In this document: positions 52,888 through 63,696 of the stretch, piece after piece | Layout of the letters: each line of letters begins with the position of its first letter | Position numbering within the stretch: position 1 is the first letter of the stretch | Source of the DNA: an uncultured Paracoccaceae bacterium | GTDB lineage: Bacteria > Pseudomonadota > Alphaproteobacteria > Rhodobacterales > Rhodobacteraceae | NCBI GenBank assembly: GCA_937146765.1 | Contig: CAKZRP010000061.1 | Coordinates: 1-64,000 of the forward strand | Length of the DNA: 64,000 nucleotides | Direction of reading: 5' to 3' | Notes under the pieces: generated by a model | The model's database searches: none | The model's input: the letters and a program-made list of their open reading frames with translations, nothing else | What the model was told of the DNA's origin: nothing | Position numbers and translations under genes: made by a program

Positions 52888-55058
52888 CCCGCCTCCTCGA
52901 TCTCGATCGTGACCCGGGCAGATTGCCCGTCCGCGTCGATCACCACAAGCGCGGCGTGACCCGGCCCGGGGCTCGCAAGCTCGACCTCGCGCGCCTTCAG
53001 CCCCCGGGCCACCGGCACCCCATTGGCCAATACCGTGAAGGGCAGCCGCCCGCCGCGCAATTTCAACACCAGCCCGCCCTCGCCCAGGGCCAGGCGGGCG
53101 GCGGCGGGGGGAAAAACCACCTCCGGCGCTCCGCCCCCCTCCCCCGAGAAGACCTCGTCTCGGGCCCGAAACCTCTGCAGGGGCTGCGGCAATTCCGCCG
53201 CGCCGAGGATCAGCGCATTGGGCGGCGGCGGGGCCAGCGGCTCCGGTTCCGGCTTCAGCAGGGCAAAGCTCTGAAACAGCAGCGGCGCCGCCAGCTCCGC
53301 GCCAAAGGCCCCCGGCACCGGGGTGCCATCCGCCCGCCCCAGCCAGACCCCGATCACATGCCGCCCGTCCCAGCCCAGGGCCCAGGCATCGCGGTGCCCG
53401 TAGGAGGTCCCGGTCTTGTAGGGCAGCACGCCCGCTTTGCTGCCCTGCGGCACCGGCAGATCGCGCAGGATATCGCCAAGATACCAGGCCGCGACGGGCG
53501 AGATCACCTGAGCGGTTTCGCCAGTGCCGATGCTATGGTCGAACAGCAGCGGCCCGCGTCCGCCTCCGGCCAGCACCGCGTAGAGCTGCACCAGGTCGCG
53601 CAGGCTGACGCCGATCCCGCCGAGGCTCACCGCCAGACCCGCCTTGCCGCCCGGCAGTTCCGGTGCCATGCCGCTGGCGCGCAGCGCCGCCATCAGCCGC
53701 GAGGGGCCCAGGGCCTCGGTCAGGGTCACCACCGGCGTGTTGAGCGACATCTGCAAGGCCTCGCGCACCCGCAGGTCGCCCCGATAGAGCCCGTCGAAGT
53801 TCTGCGGCGCATAGCCACCAAAGGAGACCGGCGCATCGCGGATCACCGTATCGGGATGCACCAGCCCCTCGTCAAAGGCGAGGCCGTAGACCAGCGGTTT
53901 CAGCGTCGAGCCGGGCGACCGCAACGCCCGCGTCATGTCGACAAAGCCACGCCGCGCCGTATCCGTATATTCGGCGGCCCCGACCGAGGCGAGGATCTCG
54001 CCGCTGCGATGATCCGCCACCAGAATGGCCCCGGTGAGCCGCGCCCCCTGCCCGTCTATGCTGCGTTGCAGCATTTCCTGCAGCCGCCCCTGCAGGCCCG
54101 CTTCCAGCGTGACGTCGAACCGCCCCTGCGCGGGGGCTCTGGCCCGCAGGTCATCGCCCAGATGTGGCGCCAGCAGGGGAAAATCCCGCCGCGCCTGTGG
54201 CATCCTCGCCCCGGCCATCAGCGCCTCGGCCTCCGGCTCCAGCAGCCCCGCCGCAATGCCGCGCGCCACCACCCGGTGCCGCGCCGCCTGCGCGCGTTCC
54301 CGCGCGCCTACCGATCGGTCAGGACGTCGCCCCTCGGGCGATTGTGGCAGGGCCACCAGCAGGGCAGCCTGCGCCGTGGTCAGCCGTTGCGGCTCCTTGC
54401 CGAACCAGGCAAAACTCGCCGCCCGCACCCCTTCGAGGTTGCCGCCAAAGGGCGCGTGCGTGAGATAGAGCGTAAGGATCTCCGCCTTGCTCAGCCGCCG
54501 TTCCAGCGCCAGCGCCACCCGCATCTGCCGCAGCTTGCCCGCCCAGCGCCCGGTGGAGCCATCCTCCAAGAGCCGCGCCACCTGCATCGTCAGGGTCGAG
54601 CCGCCAGAGACGGGTTTCCCGTGAAACAGCGCCTGCCCCATGGCCCGCAGCATCGCCCGCGCATCAACACCCGGATGCTGCCAGAACCGCTTGTCCTCAT
54701 AGGCCAGCAGCAGGTCGATATAGTCCGGGTCCACCTCTGCCAAGGTCACCCGCATCCGCCAGATGCCATCGTCGACCGGATAGGCCCGGAGCAGGCGCCC
54801 GTTGCGGTCGCGTATCTCCACCGAGGTCTCGGCCAGCGTCACCGGCAGCACCGTGGCCGCAACCCAGGCGTCCAGCCCCCGCCCCGCCAGGACCCCGCAG
54901 AGCATCAGCGCCAGCAGAACCGTCCTGCCCTCCCGCCACAGGGGGCGCCCGGCGCCCCCGCCCGGCCGCAAGGCCGGGTCGCGCCCGAGCCCGGCAGGGA
55001 TCGGGCGCCCCCGCCCCCCTCGCCGCGGGCGAAAGAGGTGCAGCAGACGCGGGATCAT
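52884..55058 (-). CDS. pbpC: Penicillin-binding protein 1C (bifunctional glycosyltransferase/transpeptidase)
   Basis: 724 residues. A short Arg/Pro/Gly-rich cytosolic tail and one membrane anchor (about 47-70) lead to the GT51 domain (LLAYEDKRFWQHPGVDARAMLRA, GGSTLTMQVARLL). The transpeptidase domain follows, with catalytic SPGSTLKP (SxxK), the SLN triad in MSLNTPV and KTGTSYGHRDAW (KTG). The C-terminal BiPBP_C domain (about 640-724) ends ARVTIEIEEAG. It builds peptidoglycan strands and may cross-link them; PBP1C is linked to alpha-2-macroglobulin genes across proteobacteria, and this gene follows that pattern. The start overlaps the macroglobulin stop (ATGA), and the stop overlaps the hydratase-like gene. 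Confidence 0.93.
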   Translation of the reverse strand: MIPRLLHLFRPRRGGRGRPIPAGLGRDPALRPGGGAGRPLWREGRTVLLALMLCGVLAGRGLDAWVAATVLPVTLAETSVEIRDRNGRLLRAYPVDDGIWRMRVTLAEVDPDYIDLLLAYEDKRFWQHPGVDARAMLRAMGQALFHGKPVSGGSTLTMQVARLLEDGSTGRWAGKLRQMRVALALERRLSKAEILTLYLTHAPFGGNLEGVRAASFAWFGKEPQRLTTAQAALLVALPQSPEGRRPDRSVGARERAQAARHRVVARGIAAGLLEPEAEALMAGARMPQARRDFPLLAPHLGDDLRARAPAQGRFDVTLEAGLQGRLQEMLQRSIDGQGARLTGAILVADHRSGEILASVGAAEYTDTARRGFVDMTRALRSPGSTLKPLVYGLAFDEGLVHPDTVIRDAPVSFGGYAPQNFDGLYRGDLRVREALQMSLNTPVVTLTEALGPSRLMAALRASGMAPELPGGKAGLAVSLGGIGVSLRDLVQLYAVLAGGGRGPLLFDHSIGTGETAQVISPVAAWYLGDILRDLPVPQGSKAGVLPYKTGTSYGHRDAWALGWDGRHVIGVWLGRADGTPVPGAFGAELAAPLLFQSFALLKPEPEPLAPPPPNALILGAAELPQPLQRFRARDEVFSGEGGGAPEVVFPPAAARLALGEGGLVLKLRGGRLPFTVLANGVPVARGLKAREVELASPGPGHAALVVIDADGQSARVTIEIEEAG

Positions 55059-58000
55059 CGCACCACGAGACGGCCTGCAGCAGTATTCGCGCGATAGGCC
55101 GGGCGGTACATATCCTCGACCGAGGCCGCCGGGTGGTGGAAGGCGCCGGGGCTCACCGCGCGCACCATATAGGCCAGCGTGATGGTCTGATCGCCCGAGG
55201 TGGTCACCGCCGCAAGGAAGCGATCCGCGCGGAACTCCACCGCATCCGCCTCCCAGAGGTCGAGCCATTCCAGCTCGCGCATATCGCCCGAGCGCAGCAG
55301 GTTCGGGTTGTCGATCTCAAGGCCCGCGGGCAGCGGATCATTGACCATCAACCGCGCGCCGATGGTCTCCTGCGGCACCGCCCGCAGCACGGCCACCAGA
55401 CGGGTGCCCACAGCGACCTCGGCCAGATCGACCTCCTGCCCCTCCAGAGTGTAGTAGCTGCGGTTGAGGGCAAAGCCATAGCCACGCGCCTCGGGCGCCA
55501 CCACGGGCACACCGATCCGGGTCAGGGTGATGTCGGTCGCCCGACCGGAGGCCGCCGTGACCGACAGCTCCCTGGGCGCGTCACCTTCCATCACCTCGAC
55601 AAAGGCGCCACTCACAGCCTGGCCATTCACCCGCAGACCGGAGTCCTCCGGGTGATCAACCAGCGCCTGTGCGGCGAGCAGGCTCCAGGTCGCTTCCTGG
55701 GTCGAACGATAGCCATCGCCCTCCGCCACCCGCGCCAAGAGGTAGTCGCGGTTCACCGCATTGCTGCCCGCCTCCGAGGCCAGCGCCAGAACGGCAGCGG
55801 AATCGCGCAGGTGGGTGCCATAGTCGACCCGCAGCACAGGCACCTCCGGCCCTTGGCGCGAGATCATATCGGCGGCGCGGGCAAACATCTTGTCCGCGCG
55901 CCGCTGATCGCCGTAAGCCGCCAGAGCCGCACCCAATTGGGCGGCGCCAAGCGGGGTGGTAAAGGCCTCGGCCTTCACATCCGCATAGTAGCGCAGATCG
56001 CCCATCGCCGCCGCGCCCTCACGTGCAAGGACAAGCAAAGCATAGGCCACCTCTTCGCCGCCAGAGTCGAAATCCGAGGCGTAATTCAGCTGGTTGCGCA
56101 GATTGTCCATCGCCCGGGCAAAGGCCTGATCCGGCACCAGATAGCCCTTGGCCCGCGCCCGGCTCAGGAAGTCGGAGGCATAAGCATCCAGCCACATATC
56201 GCCGCTCTCGGCCCGCCAGAGACCAAAGCCGCCGTTGGCCGCCTGTCGGGTCAGCACCTTCTGGATCGAGGCATTGATCCGCGCGTCCACCTTTGGCCCG
56301 TCGCCCAGCCCCGCCGCTTGCGCTACGGAAGAGAGATAGAGCAGCGGCAGCGCCTTGGAGGTCACCTGTTCGGTGCAGCCATAGGGGTAGCCGTCAAGTT
56401 GCGACAGGAGGCCCGGCACGTCGAACTTGGCCAAGGGCCCCGCCGAGATCACCGCCCGCGCCGATCCAGGGCGCAGCCCGTCGAACACATCCCCGTTGAA
56501 CAGGAAACTGTCCCCCGCCGCGAGCGAGAAGCGGCGGGTTTCCGAGACCTCCGGATCATTGGCGCGCACCGGCAGGCGCAGGGTCTGGCTCAGCACCTCG
56601 CCAGCAGGCGTGGTGAGGCTCAGGCGCACCTCTGGATCGCCGACCACATCCGCCGTGACCGGCAGCTCCAGCACCGCGCGGCCCTGTTCGGCGAGGGTGA
56701 TCGACGGCGGCAGGCCGCCAAGCACCAGCCCGGAGCCGATCACATCCGCCGCAAGGCTGATCTGCCCCGCAGGCCCATCCGCATGGGTGATATCAAGGCG
56801 AATGCGGCTCTGGTCCCCCGGCGCGAGGAAGCGCGGCAGGGCGGCATTCAGCACCACCGGATCGCGCACGATCATGTCGGCCTCAGCCTGCCCTACCGAT
56901 CGGTCAGTCCAGGCTATCGCCATCAGCCGGACGGTGCCGTTGAACTCGCCCAGCGGGATCGGCAGGGTCACGCGACCGCCCTCGCCCACCGTGACCGGAC
57001 CGTGGAAAACCGCCATCAGGTCCTGCGTCGGCGGCGGCGATTGGAACCCCGCGCCAAAGCCCGCGTCCCCGCCAGAGCGCAGCCGACCAAAGGCCCCGTT
57101 GCCGGGATCAATCAGCCGACCGTAAAGGTCGCGCAGCTCCATCCCCAAGCGGCGCTGGCCGTGGAAATAGCCTTCGGGATCGGGGCTTTTGAACCCGGTG
57201 AGGTTCAGGATGCCAAGATCAATCGCCGCGAGGGTGACATAGGCCTCCTCGCCCGCTTGCGCGCCGTCTATGACCACCTCGGCCTCAATGGTCTGGCGGG
57301 GGCGGGTCACCTCGGGCACCTTGATCGCGACCGAAAGGGTCTGGCCCGGCTGCGTCACGCTGGCATGGGCGATGCCCAACGCGCGGGTCGGGGTGCGCCC
57401 TTGCCGCGCGGTGACCGGCTGGATCACCGAGGCGGAGACATAGGCTCCGCTGCCCCAATCCGCTGTGACCTCCAGCGGGATCACGTTTTCCCCCGCCACG
57501 ACCTCGACCACCTGACGGTGCACCAATTCGCTGCCCATCACGGTCACCAGCGCGGTGCCCGCCGCCTGCGGCACGATGCGCAGACGCGCGGTGTCTCCGG
57601 GGGCATAGGTCTCGGCATCCAGCGACAGTTCCAACCGATCGGGCGTCTGCGCGTCCGAGGCGGGCACATACCAGCCGGCATAGAAATCCTCCGAGGCGGC
57701 GACATAGTCGCCGTCCAGACGCTCCACCACCAACTCGTAGCGGCCCCAGTCCACAGCGGCGCTGACCGTCACCGGATCGCCGCCCAAGGTGGCCTCGCCT
57801 GAGGACACACGGCTGCGGCGGGTGATCGGTTCCCACTGCCAATCGCCATAGAGCTGATACCACTGGTAGCGGGTTTCCACCCGGTTCAGCACCCATTGCA
57901 CCTTCATCGGCGCGGGCGCGAGGTCGCTGCCCAGCGCGATGAGCTGGAAGCTGGCCTCGGAGCCCTCGCGCACCTGATCGTCTTCAAACATCGGCTTCAG

Positions 58001-60502
58001 GCCAATGATCGGGGTAGCGGGGCGCACCGGCGCGGTCACTTCCCGCTCCACCGGGCGGCCAGAGCCATCCGACAGACGGGTGCGCAGGCGCGCCTCCAGC
58101 GGCAGGCCTTCAGCCTCGGCCTCGGGCAGGTCGCCATAGGCGAGCGCCTTGCCCTCGGCGTCCGTCTCCTCGCCGCCGAAATAGCTTGTGAGCGGCGCGA
58201 CATTGGCGTCATAGCGGCCAAAGCGGTAGCCGGGGAACTGGTCCAGCGCGCGCACCGGGCGCAGGGTCACGTCGCCCTCGACCGCAAGGCCCGCACCGGG
58301 CGCGCCAAACAGGAAGCGCGCGTCGATATCGACCAGCACCTGGCCGCCGGGCACCAGGTTCTGCGCGTCGCGGATCACCTGGTCAAAGTCGATGCGTTCG
58401 GGCAGGAAATCCTCCACCAACACGGTCTGGCGCGCCAGCGGGGCGGCTTTGGGGTCGGTATAGACCTCCACCGCCCAAGAGCCGCGCGGGGCGGCATCGC
58501 CCACCGGCAGGGCAAAGACATGGCCGCCGGCCGCGCCCCCGTCCGAGATGTGGCGCGAATATTCTACACCATCTGGGCGTTTCAGCACCGCAATCAGCGG
58601 CAGACCTTCGATGGCCTGCGCCTTTGGATCGCGGGAGAGGGCGGTGACATTGATCGTCTCTCCGACGCGATAGGCGCCCCGGTCGGTGGCGAGGAAGACA
58701 TCGACGGGGCCGGGGGCCGGACGCCCCTCCACCCCGCGGTCCGAGAGGTCAAAGGCCGCATCACGCAGCGACAGGAAGGCGAAGTCCGCTTCTGCCCCGC
58801 GCGCCACCAGAAGGGCCGGGGCGGCGGTGCCCTTGCCCCGGGTCAGACCGGGGGCGAAATGCGCATAGCCGGTGGCGTCGGTGGTGGCTGTGGCGATCAC
58901 CGCGTTGCCTTCCGAAACCAGCTCCACCGCCACCCCGGCGCGGGCCTTCGCCTCGCTGAGGCCCATCACCTGCACATGCAGACCATCGGCGCCGGACATG
59001 GAGCTGAGGCCAAGGTCGGTGAGCACGAACCACTGTGTCGCGGGCGGGCTGTCATAGGGATCGGCCCCCGGCACCGAGGCGCTGAGCACATAGACGCCCA
59101 CCGGCTGCTCCGCCAGCACCTCATCGAGCGGCAGGCGGGTGGTGACGTCGCGGTTCAGCTCCTGCGCCACCTCGGCGGTGCCGCTCCAGAGCGGTTCCGC
59201 CATGGTCTCGGTGAAGTTCTCCGCCTGCCAGTAATTCAGCGGGTTGGCGAACATCCCCTCCTGCATCGCGCGCAGGAGGTTGCGGTCGCTGAGGCGGGAG
59301 AGGGTCAAATCCACCCTGTCGAGGTTCACCGTCTCCACCGGCAGGGCTACCACATCAGCGCGCGCCAGCACATAGGCGCGACCAGGGAAGCGCACCGCGG
59401 GGCTGCGGTCGCGGATATACTGGGTCAGTTCCACATCCTTGAGGAGCGCCTCGCCTGCCTCGGAAGGCAGACCGCGGCGCAGGGTCAGGCGCAGGTGCTG
59501 GCCATGGGTCAGGCCGGAGAGGCACAGGTCGGAGCCCGAGACCTCGGCCGCCAGCCCCTCGGCCTCGCTCTTGATGTAGTCGGTATAGGTCACCCCGGTC
59601 TTGGCGATGTCTTCGGAAAATTGCACGCAGAAGCGCGGATCGGCGCTGTCGGACTCCACCCGGGTGTCGGTGATGCGAAAGCCGTATTTGCCGATGGCCC
59701 GATCGAGCAGCGCAGCGGTCTCCTGCCGCGGTGCGAGCTCCTCGGCCAGACGCAGCGCAGAAAGCATGTCGCGGCCCCGGTCGAGTTTCTCCAGCAGCAG
59801 CGCCGCCTCGGTCAGGGCGGTGGCCTGCAGCGGCGCCGCATCCGCCCGCAGATAGCCATTGAGGGCGGCGGCCAGCGCCTCGCCCATGTTGCGGCGGCTC
59901 TCGCTGCCATTGTCCGTCGGCATCGCGCGCAGGAAACGGGCGTAGTCCACCCAGAGGTCGGGCGCATCGCTGAGCGCCACCGCCTCGCCCATCCAGCGGG
60001 CGGCCATGGTGGCATTGTTGCCATCGTAGAATTGCTGCGCCCCGGCAATCAGCGCGTCGAGGTCCAGCCCGCTGAGCGGGTAACGGGTGCCGATCTCGGT
60101 GGCAAGAGTGCGGGCGGCGTCCAGATCATATCCGTAGATCCCCTCCAGCCGACCGGCCCGGTCGGACGCGCGGCTGGCAAGCCCGGCCTCCACTGTCAGC
60201 TTGCGCACCGACAGGGCGCCGACAAAGGGCGAGGGATCGCGCATCTCTGCCTTGGGGAAGCAGGCATTCGACCTTTGGTTGAACACGAAACCCACGCAGG
60301 TCGATTGGCTGGCGCAGGCGCGCTGACAGGCCGACAGGGAGGTATCGAACAGCGCTTGCAGATCGGCGCCGAAATGATCGGTATCCGCCTGGGTGACAAA
60401 TCGCATCTCGGGAAGGGGCCCTGCGCCGTCCGATTGCGCAAGAAGCCCGGAAGAAGACACAGTCGAAAAAATAAATGTAAGTAAAATCAATAGGTGCCGC
60501 AT
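55055..60502 (-). CDS. Bacterial alpha-2-macroglobulin (YfhM-like) with N-terminal PAN domain
   Basis: 1815 residues. The signal peptide (about 1-23) lacks a lipobox Cys, so the protein should be soluble in the periplasm. An apple/PAN-like module (about 50-110) contains CQRACASQSTCVGFVFNQRSNACFPK. A helical region and many MG domains follow, then the thioester site PYGCTEQ (intact CxEQ) and the TED region with GGFGLWRAESGDMWLDAYASDFL. The C-terminal domain ends MYRPAYRANTAAGR. Such proteins trap invading proteases covalently, protecting the envelope together with PBP1C. AGGGAGGA five bases upstream fixes the start. It is the first gene of the operon and divergent from the hybrid kinase. Confidence 0.95.
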   Translation of the reverse strand: MRHLLILLTFIFSTVSSSGLLAQSDGAGPLPEMRFVTQADTDHFGADLQALFDTSLSACQRACASQSTCVGFVFNQRSNACFPKAEMRDPSPFVGALSVRKLTVEAGLASRASDRAGRLEGIYGYDLDAARTLATEIGTRYPLSGLDLDALIAGAQQFYDGNNATMAARWMGEAVALSDAPDLWVDYARFLRAMPTDNGSESRRNMGEALAAALNGYLRADAAPLQATALTEAALLLEKLDRGRDMLSALRLAEELAPRQETAALLDRAIGKYGFRITDTRVESDSADPRFCVQFSEDIAKTGVTYTDYIKSEAEGLAAEVSGSDLCLSGLTHGQHLRLTLRRGLPSEAGEALLKDVELTQYIRDRSPAVRFPGRAYVLARADVVALPVETVNLDRVDLTLSRLSDRNLLRAMQEGMFANPLNYWQAENFTETMAEPLWSGTAEVAQELNRDVTTRLPLDEVLAEQPVGVYVLSASVPGADPYDSPPATQWFVLTDLGLSSMSGADGLHVQVMGLSEAKARAGVAVELVSEGNAVIATATTDATGYAHFAPGLTRGKGTAAPALLVARGAEADFAFLSLRDAAFDLSDRGVEGRPAPGPVDVFLATDRGAYRVGETINVTALSRDPKAQAIEGLPLIAVLKRPDGVEYSRHISDGGAAGGHVFALPVGDAAPRGSWAVEVYTDPKAAPLARQTVLVEDFLPERIDFDQVIRDAQNLVPGGQVLVDIDARFLFGAPGAGLAVEGDVTLRPVRALDQFPGYRFGRYDANVAPLTSYFGGEETDAEGKALAYGDLPEAEAEGLPLEARLRTRLSDGSGRPVEREVTAPVRPATPIIGLKPMFEDDQVREGSEASFQLIALGSDLAPAPMKVQWVLNRVETRYQWYQLYGDWQWEPITRRSRVSSGEATLGGDPVTVSAAVDWGRYELVVERLDGDYVAASEDFYAGWYVPASDAQTPDRLELSLDAETYAPGDTARLRIVPQAAGTALVTVMGSELVHRQVVEVVAGENVIPLEVTADWGSGAYVSASVIQPVTARQGRTPTRALGIAHASVTQPGQTLSVAIKVPEVTRPRQTIEAEVVIDGAQAGEEAYVTLAAIDLGILNLTGFKSPDPEGYFHGQRRLGMELRDLYGRLIDPGNGAFGRLRSGGDAGFGAGFQSPPPTQDLMAVFHGPVTVGEGGRVTLPIPLGEFNGTVRLMAIAWTDRSVGQAEADMIVRDPVVLNAALPRFLAPGDQSRIRLDITHADGPAGQISLAADVIGSGLVLGGLPPSITLAEQGRAVLELPVTADVVGDPEVRLSLTTPAGEVLSQTLRLPVRANDPEVSETRRFSLAAGDSFLFNGDVFDGLRPGSARAVISAGPLAKFDVPGLLSQLDGYPYGCTEQVTSKALPLLYLSSVAQAAGLGDGPKVDARINASIQKVLTRQAANGGFGLWRAESGDMWLDAYASDFLSRARAKGYLVPDQAFARAMDNLRNQLNYASDFDSGGEEVAYALLVLAREGAAAMGDLRYYADVKAEAFTTPLGAAQLGAALAAYGDQRRADKMFARAADMISRQGPEVPVLRVDYGTHLRDSAAVLALASEAGSNAVNRDYLLARVAEGDGYRSTQEATWSLLAAQALVDHPEDSGLRVNGQAVSGAFVEVMEGDAPRELSVTAASGRATDITLTRIGVPVVAPEARGYGFALNRSYYTLEGQEVDLAEVAVGTRLVAVLRAVPQETIGARLMVNDPLPAGLEIDNPNLLRSGDMRELEWLDLWEADAVEFRADRFLAAVTTSGDQTITLAYMVRAVSPGAFHHPAASVEDMYRPAYRANTAAGRLVVR

Positions 60503-60653
60503 GGAATCCTCCCTGTCACCCCTCGGAGGCTGACACGCGATTAACCTCATAGCAAGGCAGCAAGACATAACAGCATCGCTAAAGCGAAATTAAGATTTGC
60601 CTGCGAAGTTGCACCTGCAGGAGCAGATAAGAACAGAGTTGGAGTCAGCGCGT

Positions 60654-62897
60654 ATGTCGCTTGCTGAAAAACTGGCACAGGAGCGTAGGGCCCGGCTGGC
60701 GGCGGAGCGGCTACTGGAGCTGAAACAGGCTGAACTGACCGATGCGAACCGCAAGCTCGGTCGTCATGCGCTGGCGCTGACCAAACGCATTGGCGCCACC
60801 CAGGCCGAGATTGCCACCTTCCGGGATGAAAACGAGAAGGTGAAAAGCGACCTCAACACCGCCAATGAAAAGGTGGAACAGGCCGAACGCCGCCTCTGGC
60901 ATTCGATCCAGGCCTTTCAGGACGGCTTTGCCTTTTTCGACAGCAACAGCAAGCTGATCGGGGCAAACACGGCATATCTCAATATATTTGAAGGGGTTGA
61001 GGAGGTCGCGCCGGGGGTCTCCTACGTCCGCATCCTGCAGGTGCTGACCGACGAGGGGCTGATCGACACCGAGGAACTCTCGGCCGATGCCTGGCGGGCA
61101 ATGATGACCGACCGCTGGATGTCCCCCGCGCCGGAGCCGACGGTGATCCGCCTGTGGAACGACCGCTATCTGAAGCTGATTGACCAGCGCGGCCATGACG
61201 GCGACATCGTGAGCCTCGCGCTCGATATCACCGCAACCGTGCATTACGAGGAAGAGCTGCGCGCCGCCCGCGAGCGTGCCGAGGCCGCCAACCGCGCCAA
61301 ATCCGCCTTCCTCGCCAATATGAGCCATGAGATTCGCACGCCGATGAATGGCGTCGTCGGCATGGCGGAGCTGCTCAACGACACCAATCTGACCGAGGAA
61401 CAGCGCCTCTACGCCAATACGATCAAGAATTCCGGCGAGGCACTGCTGGTCATCATCAACGACGTGCTCGATTATTCCAAGATCGAGGCGGAGAAGCTGG
61501 TCCTGCACCCGGAACCCTTTGACCTTGAGGCCTGTATGCATGAGGTGGTCATGCTGCTGCAGGCCAATGCGCGCGACAAGGGTCTGACGCTCCTGGTGGA
61601 TTACGACCTCTTCATGCCGACCAATTTCATTGGCGACCCTGGCCGGATCCGGCAGATCCTGACCAACCTCATTGGCAATGCGGTCAAGTTCACCATCGAG
61701 GGCAGCGTGACCCTGCGGGTCACCGGCGTGCCGCATCCCGAGGACAATACGGTGATGCTGCATATCTCGATCGAGGATACCGGCATCGGCATCCCCGAGG
61801 ACAAGATCCAGCACATCTTTGGCGAGTTCAACCAGGTCGAGGATGCCACCAACCGTCAGTTCGAGGGCACCGGCCTGGGCCTTGCCATCACCGAACGTCT
61901 TATCAAGATGATGGATGGCGACATCTGGGTGGAAAGCGAATTCGGCAAGGGCTCCTGCTTTGGCTTCCGCATCCCGCTGGTGGAGGCCGACGGCGGCAAT
62001 GTCAGCACCCCGGAGCTGCCGGAGCACCTGCGCTGCGTGATGATCGTCGACGACATGGAGATCAACCGCGAAATCCTGAACCGCCAGTTGCAGCGGCTCG
62101 GCCTTGAGGTGGTGCCGGTGGCCAATGGGGCCGAGGCGCTGGAGGCGATGTCGGACAAGATCGACCTCGTCATCACCGACCGCAACCTGCCGGGCATGGA
62201 CGGGCTGAAACTGGCGCGCAGCCTGCGGCAGTCCTGGCAGGCGCTGCCGGTGATGCTGCTCTCCTCCGATCCCGCCGATACCCGCGATCCCTCGATCAAG
62301 GAGATCTTTGCCGGGGTCCTGCAGAAACCGCTGCCACGCGGGGCGCTGTTTGCAGCGCTCTCCGCCCTGGATCCCACCGCAGCCAGTGCTCCGGTTGCCG
62401 CCCCCGCCGAGGCAAGCGCACCGGCCCCGGCCCCTACCGAGGCCAGCCCTGCCCCGAGACCGGGCGGCGACCGGCGGCTGATGCGGGTTCTCGCGGCCGA
62501 GGACAACCGTACCAACCAGCTCGTCTTCCGCAAGATGGTGAAGGATCTCAATATCGAGCTGCAGTTCGCCAACAATGGACAGGAGGCGGTCGACCTCTAC
62601 CAGAGCTTTGCCCCCGACCTCATCTTCATGGATATTTCCATGCCGAAGATGGATGGCAAACAGGCAACCCAGGCCATTCGCGCGCTGGAACAGGCCGGTG
62701 GCGGACGGGTGCAGATCGTCGCCCTCACCGCCCATGCGATGGACGGCGATTCCGAGGGTATCCTGGCGGCGGGCCTCGACGACTACCTGACCAAACCCCT
62801 GCGCAAGGCGCTGATCCACGAGCGGATCATGACCAATGTGCCCGGCGACGTGGCGCCCTTGGTCATGCTCGATGGCGAGATGCGCGCCACCGCCTGA
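60654..62897 (+). CDS. Soluble hybrid histidine kinase with two receiver domains
   Basis: 747 residues without membrane segments. A coiled coil (about 1-83) precedes a PAS-like sensor (about 84-197). The HisKA domain has the phosphorylated His225 in [13 protein letters not shown]. The ATPase domain has N box [15 protein letters not shown] and GTGLGL. Receiver 1 (about 460-570) has Asp509 ([11 protein letters not shown]), receiver 2 (about 610-725) has Asp660 ([11 protein letters not shown]), and a Pro/Ala linker joins them. It senses a cytosolic signal; no HPt or output gene is nearby, so a separate phosphotransfer protein is likely. GGAG nine bases upstream supports ATG 60654; a TTG at 60597 is the alternative. 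Confidence 0.92.
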   Translation: MSLAEKLAQERRARLAAERLLELKQAELTDANRKLGRHALALTKRIGATQAEIATFRDENEKVKSDLNTANEKVEQAERRLWHSIQAFQDGFAFFDSNSKLIGANTAYLNIFEGVEEVAPGVSYVRILQVLTDEGLIDTEELSADAWRAMMTDRWMSPAPEPTVIRLWNDRYLKLIDQRGHDGDIVSLALDITATVHYEEELRAARERAEAANRAKSAFLANMSHEIRTPMNGVVGMAELLNDTNLTEEQRLYANTIKNSGEALLVIINDVLDYSKIEAEKLVLHPEPFDLEACMHEVVMLLQANARDKGLTLLVDYDLFMPTNFIGDPGRIRQILTNLIGNAVKFTIEGSVTLRVTGVPHPEDNTVMLHISIEDTGIGIPEDKIQHIFGEFNQVEDATNRQFEGTGLGLAITERLIKMMDGDIWVESEFGKGSCFGFRIPLVEADGGNVSTPELPEHLRCVMIVDDMEINREILNRQLQRLGLEVVPVANGAEALEAMSDKIDLVITDRNLPGMDGLKLARSLRQSWQALPVMLLSSDPADTRDPSIKEIFAGVLQKPLPRGALFAALSALDPTAASAPVAAPAEASAPAPAPTEASPAPRPGGDRRLMRVLAAEDNRTNQLVFRKMVKDLNIELQFANNGQEAVDLYQSFAPDLIFMDISMPKMDGKQATQAIRALEQAGGGRVQIVALTAHAMDGDSEGILAAGLDDYLTKPLRKALIHERIMTNVPGDVAPLVMLDGEMRATA

Positions 62898-62903
62898 GGC
62901 GGC

Positions 62904-63668
62904 TCAGCCCCGGCGCAGGAAGACCGGCTTGTCCGCTTCGGAGAGCTGCGGCTGGTAGGCATAGCCACCGGCGTCGAACTCCGTGAGCGCCTCCGCCTCC
63001 ACCAGACGGCGCTGGATGATGAACCGTGTCATCGCGCCGCGGGCGCGTTTGGCGTAGAAGCTCACCACCTTGGGGCCACCCGGCTTGTCTTCCAGAAACA
63101 CCGGGGTGACCACCCGCGGTTTCAGCACCTTGAGGTCGATAGCGCCGAAATATTCCTGGCTGGCGCAGTTCACCAGCACCTCGGCCCCGATCTTCGCCGC
63201 CTGCTCATTCAGCGCCTCGGCAATGGAGCTGCCCCAATAGTCATAGAGGGTCTTGCCCTTCGGCGATTTCAGCCGCGAGCCCATTTCCAGACGGTAGGCC
63301 TGCATCGCGTCGAGCGGACGCAGCACGCCGTAAAGCCCCGACAGGATGCGGTAGTGATCCTGCGCCCAGGCCATTTCCTCCGCCTCCAGCGAGGCCGCCT
63401 CGAGCCCCTGGTAGGTATCGCCGGCAAAGGCGTGAACCGCCGGGCGCAGCACCTCCGCCTTGGGGTCGGCCTGGAAGGTGCGGAACCGGTCGTGGTTCAG
63501 CCTGGCCAGATCCTCGCTGATATGCATCAGCTTCATCAGATCCGCGACCGAGAGATCGCGCGCCACCTCGGCCAAAGCCACCGCCTGATCGTGCAGCGCG
63601 GGAAAGGTCATCTCGACCGCGCGGTCGGACCAGTCGAGTTTCTTGGCAGGGGATGTGACAACGAGCAT
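62904..63668 (-). CDS. yaaA: Peroxide stress protein YaaA
   Basis: 254 residues beginning MLVVTSPAKKLDW, the family start. It has HDRFRTF, RPAVHAFAGDTYQGL, RILSGLYGVLRPLDAMQAYRLEMG, KTLYDYWG, NCASQEYFGA and FYAKRARGAMTRFII. In E. coli, YaaA lowers free intracellular iron during peroxide stress and can bind DNA (family knowledge). GGAGG lies a few bases upstream of the ATG. It converges with the hybrid kinase gene, with six bases between stops. The next gene upstream starts outside the window. Confidence 0.93.
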   Translation of the reverse strand: MLVVTSPAKKLDWSDRAVEMTFPALHDQAVALAEVARDLSVADLMKLMHISEDLARLNHDRFRTFQADPKAEVLRPAVHAFAGDTYQGLEAASLEAEEMAWAQDHYRILSGLYGVLRPLDAMQAYRLEMGSRLKSPKGKTLYDYWGSSIAEALNEQAAKIGAEVLVNCASQEYFGAIDLKVLKPRVVTPVFLEDKPGGPKVVSFYAKRARGAMTRFIIQRRLVEAEALTEFDAGGYAYQPQLSEADKPVFLRRG

Positions 63669-63696
63669 GGGGGCCTCCGGTGGATCTGGGTGGGAC

